Shown here in pieces: positions 44,812-53,822 of a stretch of 64,000 nt of DNA. The notes beneath the pieces are model-generated. The model searched no databases, had not been told where the DNA came from, and worked only from the letters and a program-made list of their open reading frames with translations. The DNA comes from an uncultured Roseobacter sp. (GTDB lineage Bacteria > Pseudomonadota > Alphaproteobacteria > Rhodobacterales > Rhodobacteraceae). Positions within the stretch are counted from its first letter, which is position 1. Each line of letters opens with the position of its first letter. The DNA is taken from the NCBI RefSeq assembly GCF_947492555.1, contig NZ_CANLNE010000003.1, positions 62,001-126,000 on the forward strand, in the 5' to 3' direction. The translations under genes and the position numbers were made by a program.

Positions 44812-45025
44812 TGTGGCCACTAGATGTTGACGTGCAGCCTTGCCTTCGGCGGAAATCTGCGGCTTTGGAGTCACAACGAAGCGGATTGGCGCTGCTCACA
44901 TTTCTTTTATCACCGGCATTGCCTATGGTGACGCCGAGCGGCCGATTTGGCCGTCTCGTTCCAAGAACGGGCGAGGGCACCCAATATGTGCACCCGTCCG
45001 ACAGACATTGTGACAGGAGATACAG

Positions 45026-45166
45026 ATGTCTAAGAGCATCAAACTGCTGGCGACTTTGGGCTTCATCGCCCTCGTGGCCGCGTGCGCAAGAGAGCAGGAA
45101 GAATTCGTTGTGGTCGACCCTGAGCCGATCTCGACCGAGCCGACGTACACCGGCAAATACAAGTAA
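45026..45166 (+). CDS. 46-residue lipoprotein
   Basis: A tiny lipoprotein gene. The signal peptide SKSIKLLATLGFIALVAAC ends with a lipobox LVAAC at residues 16-20, and the mature part is only 27 residues (REQEEFVVVDPEPISTEPTY). AGGAGA precedes the ATG. I remember a similar small gene at this place in other Rhodobacterales. Function is unknown. It is in the same direction as pccB and pccA. Confidence 0.8.
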   Translation: MSKSIKLLATLGFIALVAACAREQEEFVVVDPEPISTEPTYTGKYK

Positions 45167-45232
45167 CAGAACGGCGGGGCGGACTTTAGGGCCCGCCCTG
45201 ACCGGCGCACCTCTGCTGCGGGGAGGAGCGTC

Positions 45233-45589
45233 ATGCTGAAACACCGCGGATTTCCCGGTCGATTACCGGGCACGGATTTTCATTTCACCCTCAGACGATT
45301 CAATCCGCGCGGTGTCACGCCGCTCACAGAGCGCGCGCGTTTCAGGGATCGCAAGCCTGCTGACCGGCGCGCAGACGCGGCCTTTTTCCAGGCACTCTGG
45401 GATCACTTTGGCACCGAGCCGTTCGCGCGGGGCAACCTCGATGCGGGCCGGTTGTCCTGGCTCTTTGGCCGAGAAGTGGTTCCTGCCACTGATGCCTTTG
45501 ATCCGGCGGACTACGAAGCGATGCTGGTCATCGATGAACGGGTTGCGCGCCAGTCGTTTCCCGAGGCTTTCGAAGGGGGGTCGGCGTGA
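45233..45589 (+). CDS. Small protein of unknown function between pccB and pccA
   Basis: A 118-residue soluble protein with a strong GGGGAGGAG site before its ATG. The first half is basic (RFNPRGVTPLTERARFRDRK), the second acidic with FFQALWDHFGTEPFARGNLD. No signal peptide, membrane segment or known motif was seen. It lies between two lipoprotein genes in the pccB-pccA interval. The transcript ends at the terminator at 45751-45794. Confidence 0.7.
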   Translation: MLKHRGFPGRLPGTDFHFTLRRFNPRGVTPLTERARFRDRKPADRRADAAFFQALWDHFGTEPFARGNLDAGRLSWLFGREVVPATDAFDPADYEAMLVIDERVARQSFPEAFEGGSA

Positions 45590-45750
45590 TTTCGCCAGTG
45601 TCGATACCAAAACGGCGAGTCATGGCCCATTTGCTGCCGGTTGCTCCGAAAACGGTAGAATATTCAACCAGTGCGAGTATTGTGATTGTTGCAGCCGCGC
45701 GCGAATATCCCCGCACCGTGTCTGTGTACACTATTCGTACCCCTTCCCCT

Positions 45751-45794
45751 GGCGGGCAGTTCAGCGCGGTTGCGCCCGAACTGCCCGCCTTTTT
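45751..45794 (+). terminator. Strong Rho-independent terminator
   Basis: GGCGGGCAGTTC and GAACTGCCCGCC form a perfect 12-bp stem around a 15-base loop, followed by TTTTT. It ends the pccB-to-45589 transcription unit, so pccA needs its own promoter. Confidence 0.88.
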
Positions 45795-45878
45795 CTTGGG
45801 CCGGTCCAAGGCGTTGGAACAAAGAGGTGCGTTCGGTGTTGACCGGACGTCAGCAGCGAAAACAAAAGGATATCGATT

Positions 45879-46085
45879 ATGCCAGTCAGAAAAGTCATGC
45901 TTACGCTCGCGGCCTGTGCGGGTCTTGCGGCCTGCGGCGACACGCTTGGTGAACAAGCGGTCGGTGGCGCGGCCATCGGCGCCGGCACAGCCGTGGTCAC
46001 AGGTAACAGTGCCCTGCAGGGTGCCGCCATCGGTGCGGCAGGCAATGTGGCCTACTGCCAACTCAACCCAAGCAGGTGTAACTGA
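45879..46085 (+). CDS. Small glycine-rich lipoprotein
   Basis: A 68-residue lipoprotein. The signal peptide ends LAAC at residues 16-19, and the mature part has a glycine-zipper-like run (LGEQAVGGAAIGAGTAVVTG) that could form helix pairs in a membrane. It ends QLNPSRC with one free cysteine. AAAAGGATA precedes the ATG. It is placed after one terminator and before another, so it is probably its own transcription unit. Confidence 0.78.
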   Translation: MPVRKVMLTLAACAGLAACGDTLGEQAVGGAAIGAGTAVVTGNSALQGAAIGAAGNVAYCQLNPSRCN

Positions 46086-46116
46086 CCTAAGGTCAGACAC
46101 CCTCTATCCTGAATTC

Positions 46117-46149
46117 AACGCCGCGCGTGCAGCCCACGTGCGGCGTTTT
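46117..46149 (+). terminator. Terminator after the small lipoprotein gene
   Basis: AACGCCGCGCGTG pairs, with one mismatch, with CACGTGCGGCGTT around CAGCC, followed by TTTG. It starts 31 bp after the lipoprotein stop. Confidence 0.65.
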
Positions 46150-46195
46150 GCGTGGATTGCCCCTTCAATATTCTGCACTGCCAAAAGGACCCCTC

Positions 46196-48241
46196 ATGTT
46201 CACTAAGATCCTGATCGCCAACCGCGGCGAAATTGCCTGCCGCGTTATCAAATCTGCCCGCAAGATGGGGATCAGAACCGTCGCGATCTATTCCGATGCG
46301 GACAAGCAGGCGTTACATGTGCAGATGGCGGATGAAGCGGTGCACATCGGGCCACCTCCCGCGAACCAATCCTACATCGTGATCGACAAGGTGATGGAGG
46401 CGATCAAATCTTCCGGGGCCGAAGCCGTGCATCCCGGATACGGGTTCCTGTCAGAAAACGCCAAATTTGCCGAAGCGCTGTCAGAGGTAGGCGTGGCCTT
46501 TGTCGGACCACCCAAAGGCGCGATCGAAAAGATGGGCGACAAGATCACCTCCAAGAAGATTGCGCAGGAGGCCGGGGTCTCTACAGTGCCGGGCTACATG
46601 GGCCTGATCGAAGACGCGGATGAGGCCGTGAAAATTTCAGGCGAAATCGGCTATCCGGTGATGCTCAAGGCCTCTGCAGGCGGCGGCGGCAAGGGGATGC
46701 GCATCGCCTGGAATGATGAAGAAGCGCGCGAGGGCTTCCAGTCATCGAAGAACGAGGCGGCGAATTCCTTTGGGGATGACCGGATTTTCATCGAGAAGTT
46801 CGTGACCCAGCCGCGCCATATCGAGATTCAGGTGCTCTGTGATGCGCACGGCAACGGTATCTACCTGGGAGAGCGCGAGTGTTCGATCCAGCGCCGTAAC
46901 CAGAAGGTTGTCGAAGAGGCGCCGAGCCCATTTTTGGATGAAGCCACGCGAAAGGCGATGGGGGAGCAGGCGGTCGCCTTGGCGCAGGCGGTGGGATACA
47001 CCAGTGCAGGCACGGTTGAGTTCATCGTCGACGGTGACAAGAACTTCTACTTCCTCGAAATGAATACTCGTCTGCAGGTGGAGCACCCGGTGACCGAGCT
47101 GATCACCGGCGTCGACCTGGTGGAGCAGATGATCCGCATCGCCAATGGCGAGGCGCTGACCATTTCGCAATCGGATGTAACGCTGACCGGATGGGCCATC
47201 GAGAACCGGCTTTATGCAGAGGATCCGTATCGCGGGTTCCTCCCGTCGATTGGCCGTCTGACGCGCTACCGTCCACCCGCCGAGGTGGCCGCTGGCCCCT
47301 TGCTCGACAATGACAAATGGCACGGTGATGCCGAAAGTGGTCCGGCCGCGGTGCGCAACGACACCGGTGTCTATGAGGGCGGCGAGATCAGCATGTATTA
47401 TGACCCGATGATTGCCAAGCTCTGCACCTGGGCGCCGACACGGGCGGAGGCCGTTGAGGCGATGCGGGTGGCGCTGGACAGTTTCGAGGTGGAGGGGATC
47501 GGGCACAATCTGCCGTTCCTGTCTGCGGTCATGGACCATCCGAAATTCATCTCCGGTGACATGACCACGGCCTTCATCGCTGAGGAGTATCCCGACGGTT
47601 TCGACGGGGTTGAATTGCCGGAAAGCGAATTGCTCCGCATCGCGGCGGCCTGTGCGGCCATGCACCGGGTGGCAGAAATCCGGCGCGCGCGTGTCTCCGG
47701 TCGGATGGACAACCACGAACGTAAGGTCGGATCGGAATGGAACGTGCGGCTGCAGGGCCAGTCCTATGACGTCACCGTCGCGGCGGATCAGGACGGGTCA
47801 ACGGTGACCTTCGAGGATGGCGCGGAATTGCGGGTGTCCGGTGCCTGGACGCCCGGGGATCAGCTGGCGGAAATGACCGTGGCCGGCGCACCCCTGGTGT
47901 TGAAGGTCGGCAAGGTCAGTGGTGGCTTCCGCATCCGGACCCGTGGGGCGGATCTCAAGGTGCATGTGCGCACGCCGCGTCAGGCGGAACTGGCGCGCAA
48001 GATGCCCGAGAAACTGCCACCTGATACGTCCAAGATGCTGCTTTGCCCGATGCCCGGCCTGGTGGTGAAGATGAATGTCGCCGTTGGCGACGAGGTGCAG
48101 GACGGTCAGGCGCTCTGCACTATCGAAGCGATGAAGATGGAGAACATCCTGCGGGCTGAGCGCAAGGGCGTGGTGTCGAAAATCAATGCGTCTGCTGGGG
48201 ACAGCCTGGCCGTGGACGACGTGATCATGGAGTTCGAATAG
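46196..48241 (+). CDS. pccA: Propionyl-CoA carboxylase alpha (biotin) subunit
   Basis: A 681-residue subunit with biotin carboxylase (1-450), a linking region and a biotin carrier domain (610-681). Visible features: KILIANRGEIACRVIKSARK, ATP-grasp KASAGGGGKGMRIAWND, NTRLQVEHPVTELITGVDLV, and the biotin attachment site EAMKMEN with Lys647. With PccB it carboxylates propionyl-CoA. The ATG at 46196 has AAAAGGAC upstream and begins at the family start. It follows two terminators, so expression is separate from the pccB operon. Confidence 0.97.
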   Translation: MFTKILIANRGEIACRVIKSARKMGIRTVAIYSDADKQALHVQMADEAVHIGPPPANQSYIVIDKVMEAIKSSGAEAVHPGYGFLSENAKFAEALSEVGVAFVGPPKGAIEKMGDKITSKKIAQEAGVSTVPGYMGLIEDADEAVKISGEIGYPVMLKASAGGGGKGMRIAWNDEEAREGFQSSKNEAANSFGDDRIFIEKFVTQPRHIEIQVLCDAHGNGIYLGERECSIQRRNQKVVEEAPSPFLDEATRKAMGEQAVALAQAVGYTSAGTVEFIVDGDKNFYFLEMNTRLQVEHPVTELITGVDLVEQMIRIANGEALTISQSDVTLTGWAIENRLYAEDPYRGFLPSIGRLTRYRPPAEVAAGPLLDNDKWHGDAESGPAAVRNDTGVYEGGEISMYYDPMIAKLCTWAPTRAEAVEAMRVALDSFEVEGIGHNLPFLSAVMDHPKFISGDMTTAFIAEEYPDGFDGVELPESELLRIAAACAAMHRVAEIRRARVSGRMDNHERKVGSEWNVRLQGQSYDVTVAADQDGSTVTFEDGAELRVSGAWTPGDQLAEMTVAGAPLVLKVGKVSGGFRIRTRGADLKVHVRTPRQAELARKMPEKLPPDTSKMLLCPMPGLVVKMNVAVGDEVQDGQALCTIEAMKMENILRAERKGVVSKINASAGDSLAVDDVIMEFE

Positions 48242-48275
48242 GCGCTATGCCCCGCCCCCTCCGTCATACGCGAGC

Positions 48276-48731
48276 CTATCGCTCAATCGCGCGGTCCTTC
48301 TGCTCGCGGATTTCGCGCTGGCGCATGGGCATCTTGTCAATGCTGCGGCTGATTTCGCGCACGTCCCAGGGAAAGGGCTTGCGCAGTTTCACGCCGCCGT
48401 CCTTGCCGATGATCACCAGCATGAACCCGCGCGGGCGGAGTTTTTTGCGCAGGTCCGACAGTGCATCGGGGTCGGTATCGGTGATCACAACCACGTCGCG
48501 CTCTGCCAATTCGCCCGGACGTTGCTGCAACAGGCGCATCTGCTCTGCGAAGGCAGGGTTATCTTCACTGTCGGCAAAAACGACGATGGGGCGATTTTTC
48601 CACTTAAATTGGTTCAAATCGACCTCTTCCATGGTCACGAACAGCTTCGCCTCAGGCTCTGCCTCGGCAGTTTGCGCGGCGGTGCCATTGGCAAAAAGGC
48701 AAGCGAGAACAAGGGGTAATATCGGTTTCAT
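48276..48731 (-). CDS. DUF4174 exported protein
   Basis: A 151-residue protein with a signal peptide (residues 1-18, KPILPLVLACLFANGTA) and a DUF4174 domain: DLNQFKWKNRPIVVFADSED, then RDVVVITDTDPDALSDLRKK and GFMLVIIGKDGGVKLRKPFP. The fold is probably thioredoxin-like, but no CxxC pair is seen, so redox activity is unlikely. AGGAG precedes the ATG. It is on the opposite strand between pccA and the sulfotransferase-like gene. Function is unknown. Confidence 0.83.
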   Translation of the reverse strand: MKPILPLVLACLFANGTAAQTAEAEPEAKLFVTMEEVDLNQFKWKNRPIVVFADSEDNPAFAEQMRLLQQRPGELAERDVVVITDTDPDALSDLRKKLRPRGFMLVIIGKDGGVKLRKPFPWDVREISRSIDKMPMRQREIREQKDRAIER

Positions 48732-48896
48732 CGTGTCTCCTGTCCCGTCCAATATAGGCTGCTCATCCAGATATGCGATGGGTAATACCGGCAAATTTAC
48801 CATTAAATCCGCGGCAAGAGATTGCGTGTAATGATCAGGGCCTCCGCAATATCCGGACCGATCGGAGCGGTCTTCTTACATCGGGTCAGACAGGTC

Positions 48897-49838
48897 ATGG
48901 ACGTTATCCTTCACATTGGTGCGCATCGCACGGGAACAACGACATTTCAGGACTACATGCGCCGCCACTCCGAACCTTTGGCGGAGGCGGGTATTGGCTA
49001 TTGGGGCCCGGGCCGGACGCGGCGGGGCCTGTTCTCTGGTCTGGTGCCGAAGCCCGAGGTGGCCAAGGGCCGTGACCTGCGCCGCCGGGCCGAGGGCCGC
49101 ATTCAGTTGCAACTGACCGCAGCGCGGGCGCGAGGCCTCAAGACCCTGTTGATCAGCGATGAAAACATGATCGGCACGGTGCGCGACAACATCCGCACCG
49201 GCAGTCTCTACCCTGCCATTGGCGAGCGCATGTCACGGTTTGCCCGCGCGTTTGAGGGGCAGTTGAGCACGGTGATTTTCAGCCCGCGCAGTCTTGAACT
49301 CTACTGGAGTTCGGCCTTGTCTTATGGGATTGCCCGCGGACATGCCGTGCCGGAACGGGACAAGCTGCGCGGCATCGCGCAATCACGCCGCGGCTGGCGG
49401 GACGTGATTACCGATTTGGCCTGCGCGCTGCCCGAGGCCGACATCCGGGTGATGCCGTTCGAAACCTACGCCGGGCGACCAGAAGTGCTGCTTGAGCAAG
49501 GGGCTGGTCTGGAGGCGCCCCGGAATTCGGAACGCATGTGGTTGAACCGCGCGCCGACCCTGGCGGACCTGCGCCGCGTGCTGGCCGACCGAGGGTCGGA
49601 GGGCAGTGTGCTGCCCTTTGGCATGGGGCGCTGGAACCCCTTTACCCCGGAAGAAAATGCAGCTCTGCGAGAGACTTACGCGGATGACATGATGTGGCTT
49701 CATGCCGGTGCAGACGGCATGGCCACCCTGACAGAGGATCAAACCCGGACAAGAGCAGGAAAAATTCTGCCGGCCGGGCCACAGACAGAAGGACAAGGGA
49801 ATGAGCTCGACGAAAGACAAGTGGCGCGACCTGGCTGA
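48897..49838 (+). CDS. Sulfotransferase-like protein
   Basis: A 313-residue protein whose N-terminus [20 protein letters not shown] has the form of the 5'-phosphosulfate loop of PAPS-dependent sulfotransferases. Beyond that, the family match is weak. The 3'-phosphate region may be in [21 protein letters not shown] take the ATG at 48897 because the loop begins right after it; the open frame starts at 48822. Its last 38 bp overlap the methylmalonyl-CoA mutase gene in another frame. A role in a surface or lipid sulfation is possible but not supported further. Confidence 0.75.
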   Translation: MDVILHIGAHRTGTTTFQDYMRRHSEPLAEAGIGYWGPGRTRRGLFSGLVPKPEVAKGRDLRRRAEGRIQLQLTAARARGLKTLLISDENMIGTVRDNIRTGSLYPAIGERMSRFARAFEGQLSTVIFSPRSLELYWSSALSYGIARGHAVPERDKLRGIAQSRRGWRDVITDLACALPEADIRVMPFETYAGRPEVLLEQGAGLEAPRNSERMWLNRAPTLADLRRVLADRGSEGSVLPFGMGRWNPFTPEENAALRETYADDMMWLHAGADGMATLTEDQTRTRAGKILPAGPQTEGQGNELDERQVARPG

Positions 49839-51930
49839 GGCGGAACTGCGCGGCAGGCCGCTCGACGATCTGACGTGGCAGACCCTCGAAGGCATTGAGG
49901 TTCAGCCGCTCTATACGGCGGATGATGTCGCGGACCTTGCGCATCTGGGCACCATCCCGGGGGAGGCGCCCTATACCCGTGGCGTGAAGGCGACGATGTA
50001 CGCAGGGCGCCCCTGGACTATCCGTCAATACGCGGGCTTCTCGACAGCAGAGGAAAGCAACGCCTTTTACCGCCGCGCGCTGGCCGCCGGGCAACAGGGG
50101 GTATCGGTTGCCTTCGATCTCGCCACCCACCGGGGCTATGACAGCGATCACCCCCGCGTCGAGGGGGATGTTGGCAAGGCGGGCGTGGCCATCGACAGCG
50201 TTGAGGACATGAAAATCCTCTTTGACGGCATCCCTCTGGACAAGGTCTCCGTCTCGATGACGATGAATGGCGCGGTGATCCCGATCCTTGCGAATTTCAT
50301 CGTGGCGGGGGAGGAGCAGGGGCATGACAAGTCCCTGTTGTCGGGTACGATCCAGAACGACATCCTCAAGGAATTCATGGTGCGCAACACCTATGTCTAC
50401 CCGCCGGAACCGTCGATGCGGATCATCGCGGATATCATCGAATACACCTCCGACCATATGCCGAAGTTCAACTCGATCTCGATCTCCGGCTACCACATGC
50501 AGGAAGCGGGGGCGAACCTCGTGCAGGAATTGGCCTTCACACTGGCGGACGGGCGCGAATATGTGCGTACCGCCATCGCGCGCGGCATGGATGTGGACAA
50601 ATTCGCCGGGCGGTTGTCGTTCTTCTTTGCCATTGGCATGAATTTCTTCATGGAGGCCGCGAAACTGCGAGCGGCGCGGTTGCTCTGGTCGCGGATCATG
50701 GCGGAGTTCGAGCCGAAGAACCCCAAATCCTCGATGCTGCGCACCCATTGCCAGACCTCTGGTGTGAGCCTGCAGGAGCAAGACCCCTATAACAATGTCA
50801 TCCGCACCGCCTATGAGGCGATGAGCGCGGTTCTGGGCGGCACCCAGTCGCTGCACACCAACGCGTTGGATGAGGCCATTGCCCTGCCCACGGAAAACTC
50901 CAGCCGGATCGCGCGGAATACTCAATTGATTTTGCAGGAAGAAACCGGTGTGACCAATGTGGTCGATCCCCTTGCCGGGTCTTACTATGTGGAAAAACTG
51001 ACCTCCGATCTTGCGGATGCCGCCTGGAAGCTGATCGAAGAGGTCGAGGAGATGGGCGGCATGACCAAGGCGGTGGCCAGCGGCATGCCGAAACTGCGCA
51101 TCGAAGAGGCCGCGGCCACCCGGCAGGCCGGAATCGACCGGGGGACGGAAGTGATTGTCGGGGTCAACAAGTACCGCCGCGACAAGGAAGATCCCATTGA
51201 TATCCTCGACATCGATAACGCTGCCGTGCGGGACAGCCAGATCGCGCGGCTCGACAAGATCCGCGCGGCGCGGGATGAGGAAGCCTGCACGCAGGCGCTT
51301 GATGCCCTGAGCACCTGTGCAGCAGAGGGCGGCAACCTGTTGGCCGCCGCAGTAGAGGCCGCGCGCGCGCGGGCAACCGTGGGAGAAATCAGCATGGCAA
51401 TGGAAAAAACATTTGGTCGCCATCGCGCCGAAGTCAAAACGCTGGCCGGTGTCTATGGGGCAGCCTATGAAGGGGATGAGGGCTTTGCCGCCATTCAGAA
51501 ATCGGTGGAGGAATTTGCCGAGGCTGAAGGGCGCCGCCCGCGTATGTTGGTGGTCAAGATGGGGCAGGACGGGCACGACCGCGGGGCCAAGGTAATTGCC
51601 ACCGCCTTTGCCGACATCGGGTTCGACGTGGATGTGGGGCCATTGTTCCAGACCCCGGCAGAGGCGGCGCAGGATGCAGTCGACAATGACGTGCATGTCA
51701 TCGGCATCAGCAGTCAGGCGGCGGGGCACAAGACGCTCGCGCCGCAACTGGTCAAGGCGTTGAACGAGGCCGGTGCCGAGGATATTCTGGTGATCTGTGG
51801 CGGGGTGATCCCGCAGCAGGACTATCAATTCCTCTATGATGCCGGCGTCAAGGCGATCTTTGGACCCGGGACCAATATTCCCAAGGCGGCACAGGACATC
51901 CTGTCGCTCATTCGCGCCGCGCGACAATAG
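49801..51930 (+). CDS. scpA: Methylmalonyl-CoA mutase (single-chain, B12-dependent)
   Basis: A 709-residue mutase that converts methylmalonyl-CoA to succinyl-CoA, so propionate carbon enters the TCA cycle. The TIM barrel has [40 protein letters not shown] and [20 protein letters not shown]. The B12-binding domain starts near 575 with [13 protein letters not shown], His592 being the cobalt ligand. The strong match suggests the whole enzyme is in one chain. It is co-directional with pccA and overlaps the upstream gene. No epimerase or mutase chaperone (meaB) is in the window. Confidence 0.97.
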   Translation: MSSTKDKWRDLAEAELRGRPLDDLTWQTLEGIEVQPLYTADDVADLAHLGTIPGEAPYTRGVKATMYAGRPWTIRQYAGFSTAEESNAFYRRALAAGQQGVSVAFDLATHRGYDSDHPRVEGDVGKAGVAIDSVEDMKILFDGIPLDKVSVSMTMNGAVIPILANFIVAGEEQGHDKSLLSGTIQNDILKEFMVRNTYVYPPEPSMRIIADIIEYTSDHMPKFNSISISGYHMQEAGANLVQELAFTLADGREYVRTAIARGMDVDKFAGRLSFFFAIGMNFFMEAAKLRAARLLWSRIMAEFEPKNPKSSMLRTHCQTSGVSLQEQDPYNNVIRTAYEAMSAVLGGTQSLHTNALDEAIALPTENSSRIARNTQLILQEETGVTNVVDPLAGSYYVEKLTSDLADAAWKLIEEVEEMGGMTKAVASGMPKLRIEEAAATRQAGIDRGTEVIVGVNKYRRDKEDPIDILDIDNAAVRDSQIARLDKIRAARDEEACTQALDALSTCAAEGGNLLAAAVEAARARATVGEISMAMEKTFGRHRAEVKTLAGVYGAAYEGDEGFAAIQKSVEEFAEAEGRRPRMLVVKMGQDGHDRGAKVIATAFADIGFDVDVGPLFQTPAEAAQDAVDNDVHVIGISSQAAGHKTLAPQLVKALNEAGAEDILVICGGVIPQQDYQFLYDAGVKAIFGPGTNIPKAAQDILSLIRAARQ

Positions 51931-52001
51931 AGGTTGTGGACGCTCGACACCCTGCGGAGTCGGAAATCTACGAAAAAACAAGGGCTTGAAGGAGCGCACG
52001 G

Positions 52002-52613
52002 ATGCTATTGGACCATGTGGCCATTGCCGGTGAATCGCTGCAGGAAGCGCGGGATTTCGTCGAGAACGCGCTTGGTGTGCATCTGCAGCCCGGTGGGGAA
52101 CATGCCGTTTTTGGCACGCACAACGCCCTGCTGGGATTGGAAGAGGGCCTCTATCTGGAAGCCATTGCGGTTAACCCGGCAGCGCCGAAACCCGCGCACG
52201 CCCGATGGTTCGACCTTGATCGGTTTGCAGGAACGGCTCGTCTGACCAACTGGATTTGCCGGACGGAGGACATCACCGGAACCCTGGCCGCTCTGCCCGG
52301 CGACATGGGCCGCCCCGTCGCGCTGGAGCGGGGGGATTTGCGGTGGCGGATGGCGGTGCCAGAGGACGGTATTCTGCCATTCGACAATTGTGCGCCTGCG
52401 CTGATCCGATGGGATACCCCTTTGCACCCGGCGCTGATGCTGGCCCCTTCCGGGGTCCGTCTCAGGAGGCTGACCATTCAGCACCCCGAAAGTGCGGATT
52501 TACAGGCGCGTCTGGCACCGCATATGGCAGATGACCGGGTCCAGTACGCGCAGGGGCCTGCGGGATTGCATGCGGCATTCGACACGCCCCATGGTCCCCG
52601 CGACATCGCGTGA
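52002..52613 (+). CDS. VOC-superfamily (glyoxalase-like) protein
   Basis: A 203-residue protein of the glyoxalase-like (VOC) type. The N-terminal LLDHVAIAGESLQEARDFVE and GLEEGLYLEAIAVNP match the first beta-alpha-beta module. Ligand-type residues His5 and Glu (YLEAIA) are visible. AAGGAGC lies before the ATG. Its stop overlaps the acetyltransferase start by 4 bp. The substrate is unknown. The family includes methylmalonyl-CoA epimerase-like folds, but this shape is different (Glyoxalase_3 type). Confidence 0.82.
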   Translation: MLLDHVAIAGESLQEARDFVENALGVHLQPGGEHAVFGTHNALLGLEEGLYLEAIAVNPAAPKPAHARWFDLDRFAGTARLTNWICRTEDITGTLAALPGDMGRPVALERGDLRWRMAVPEDGILPFDNCAPALIRWDTPLHPALMLAPSGVRLRRLTIQHPESADLQARLAPHMADDRVQYAQGPAGLHAAFDTPHGPRDIA

Positions 52614-53089
52614 GGCTCCGCCCGGCGATAGCGGCGGACGCGGGCGCAATCGCGGCGCTCTGGAACCCGATGATCCGGGATACGCTCTCCACCTTCACGA
52701 CGGTTGAAAAAACGCCTGAAGATATCCAGGCGATGATCGCCGCACGAAAAGACGCCTTTCTTGTGGTACGAGAACGGGATTCCTGTGCGGGCTTCGTTAC
52801 TTTCGGTCCGTTTCGGGCGGGGCCGGGGTATGCGGCGACGGTCGAACACACTGTGATCGTTGCGGATAGTGCACAGGCGCGCGGGGCGGGGCGCGCGTTG
52901 CTGAGCGCTGCCGAAGATGCCGCCCGCCGGCAGGGCCACCACGTAATGGTCGCGGGGATCAGCCACACCAACAAAGGTGCCCAGATGTTTCACCGGCGGT
53001 TGGGCTACACGGAGGTTGCCCGCATGCCGCAGGTCGGGCGTAAGGCTGGCCAATGGCTGGACCTTGTGCTGATGCAGAAAATCCTCTGA
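52610..53089 (+). CDS. GNAT N-acetyltransferase (phosphinothricin acetyltransferase-like)
   Basis: A 159-residue acetyltransferase. The core RLRPAIAADAGAIAALWNPM starts the fold, VEHTVIVADSAQARGAGRAL contains the acetyl-CoA loop (QARGAG), and SHTNKGAQMFHRRLGYTEVA is typical of the phosphinothricin acetyltransferase group, which acetylates small amine compounds. Substrate is uncertain. The GTG start overlaps the VOC gene stop, so the two are translated together. Confidence 0.88.
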   Translation: MRLRPAIAADAGAIAALWNPMIRDTLSTFTTVEKTPEDIQAMIAARKDAFLVVRERDSCAGFVTFGPFRAGPGYAATVEHTVIVADSAQARGAGRALLSAAEDAARRQGHHVMVAGISHTNKGAQMFHRRLGYTEVARMPQVGRKAGQWLDLVLMQKIL

Positions 53090-53141
53090 CGCGACGCTTC
53101 GCCCCCTGACACGCCCGGGGGGAGCAGGTACAGTGATGGTC

Positions 53142-53822
53142 ATGTCGATCTGGTTCCGCATTTCCGAGGCGCTGTCGGCCCTTACCGCGGGTGAGGGCCT
53201 GTCTGCGGTATTTGACCGGTTGCGCAGCCCGCCCGAGCGATCCGTGGCCTTTACCATTGCCGTGATTGCCCTGGGTGCGAAGATGGCCAAGGCCGATGGG
53301 CAGGTGACGCGGGACGAGGTGACGGCCTTTCGCGAAGTGTTTCACATCGCGTCGCAGGATGAGCAGGGCGCGGCGAAAGTCTTTAACCTCGCCCGGCAGG
53401 ATGTGGCCGGTTTCGAGGATTATGCATCCCGAATCCGGGAGATGTTTGCCAGCCAGCCAGAGACGTTGCGTGACCTGCTGGAAGGTCTTTTTCATATCGC
53501 CATGGCGGATGGGTTTTATCACCCGAATGAAGATGCGTTTCTAGAACGGGTGACCGAGATTTTCGGGCTGCCACAGGCGGAGTTCAATCGCCTGCGCATG
53601 CGATTTGCGCCAGAGGCGCGGCAGGACCCTTACGCGGTTCTGGGCGTCACCCCCGACACGCCACCCCAAGACGTACGGCGCGCGTGGCGGAGGCTGGTGC
53701 GGGAAAACCACCCCGACGCAATGATCGCCCGCGGGGTCCCCGAAGAGGCCATGCAACTGGCCCAGAAACGCATGGCGGACATCAATCGCGCCTGGGATGA
53801 GATTGCGGGTGCCGACGTCTGA
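53142..53822 (+). CDS. TerB-like plus J-domain co-chaperone (DjlA type)
   Basis: A 226-residue protein: an N-terminal TerB-like helical domain (residues 30-145, KMAKADGQVTRDEVTAFREV and LFHIAMADGFYHPNEDAFLE) and a C-terminal J domain (160-226) with DPYAVLGVTPDTPPQDVRRA and the HPD motif in RENHPDAMI. J domains stimulate the ATPase of a DnaK. There is no membrane anchor, unlike E. coli DjlA. The ATG at 53142 is the conserved start; earlier GTG/ATG codons (53133, 53136) are in frame. It overlaps the next gene by 1 bp. Confidence 0.9.
   Translation: MSIWFRISEALSALTAGEGLSAVFDRLRSPPERSVAFTIAVIALGAKMAKADGQVTRDEVTAFREVFHIASQDEQGAAKVFNLARQDVAGFEDYASRIREMFASQPETLRDLLEGLFHIAMADGFYHPNEDAFLERVTEIFGLPQAEFNRLRMRFAPEARQDPYAVLGVTPDTPPQDVRRAWRRLVRENHPDAMIARGVPEEAMQLAQKRMADINRAWDEIAGADV

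Noticed and set aside
45586-46206. 206-codon frame running through a terminator and the small lipoprotein gene
   Set aside because: It crosses a perfect terminator and overlaps a gene with a clear lipobox and ribosome binding site in another frame.
49642-51999. 785-codon open frame on the minus strand opposite scpA
   Set aside because: It mirrors the mutase gene exactly, has no ribosome binding site or known motif, and is the expected antisense shadow of a GC-rich gene.
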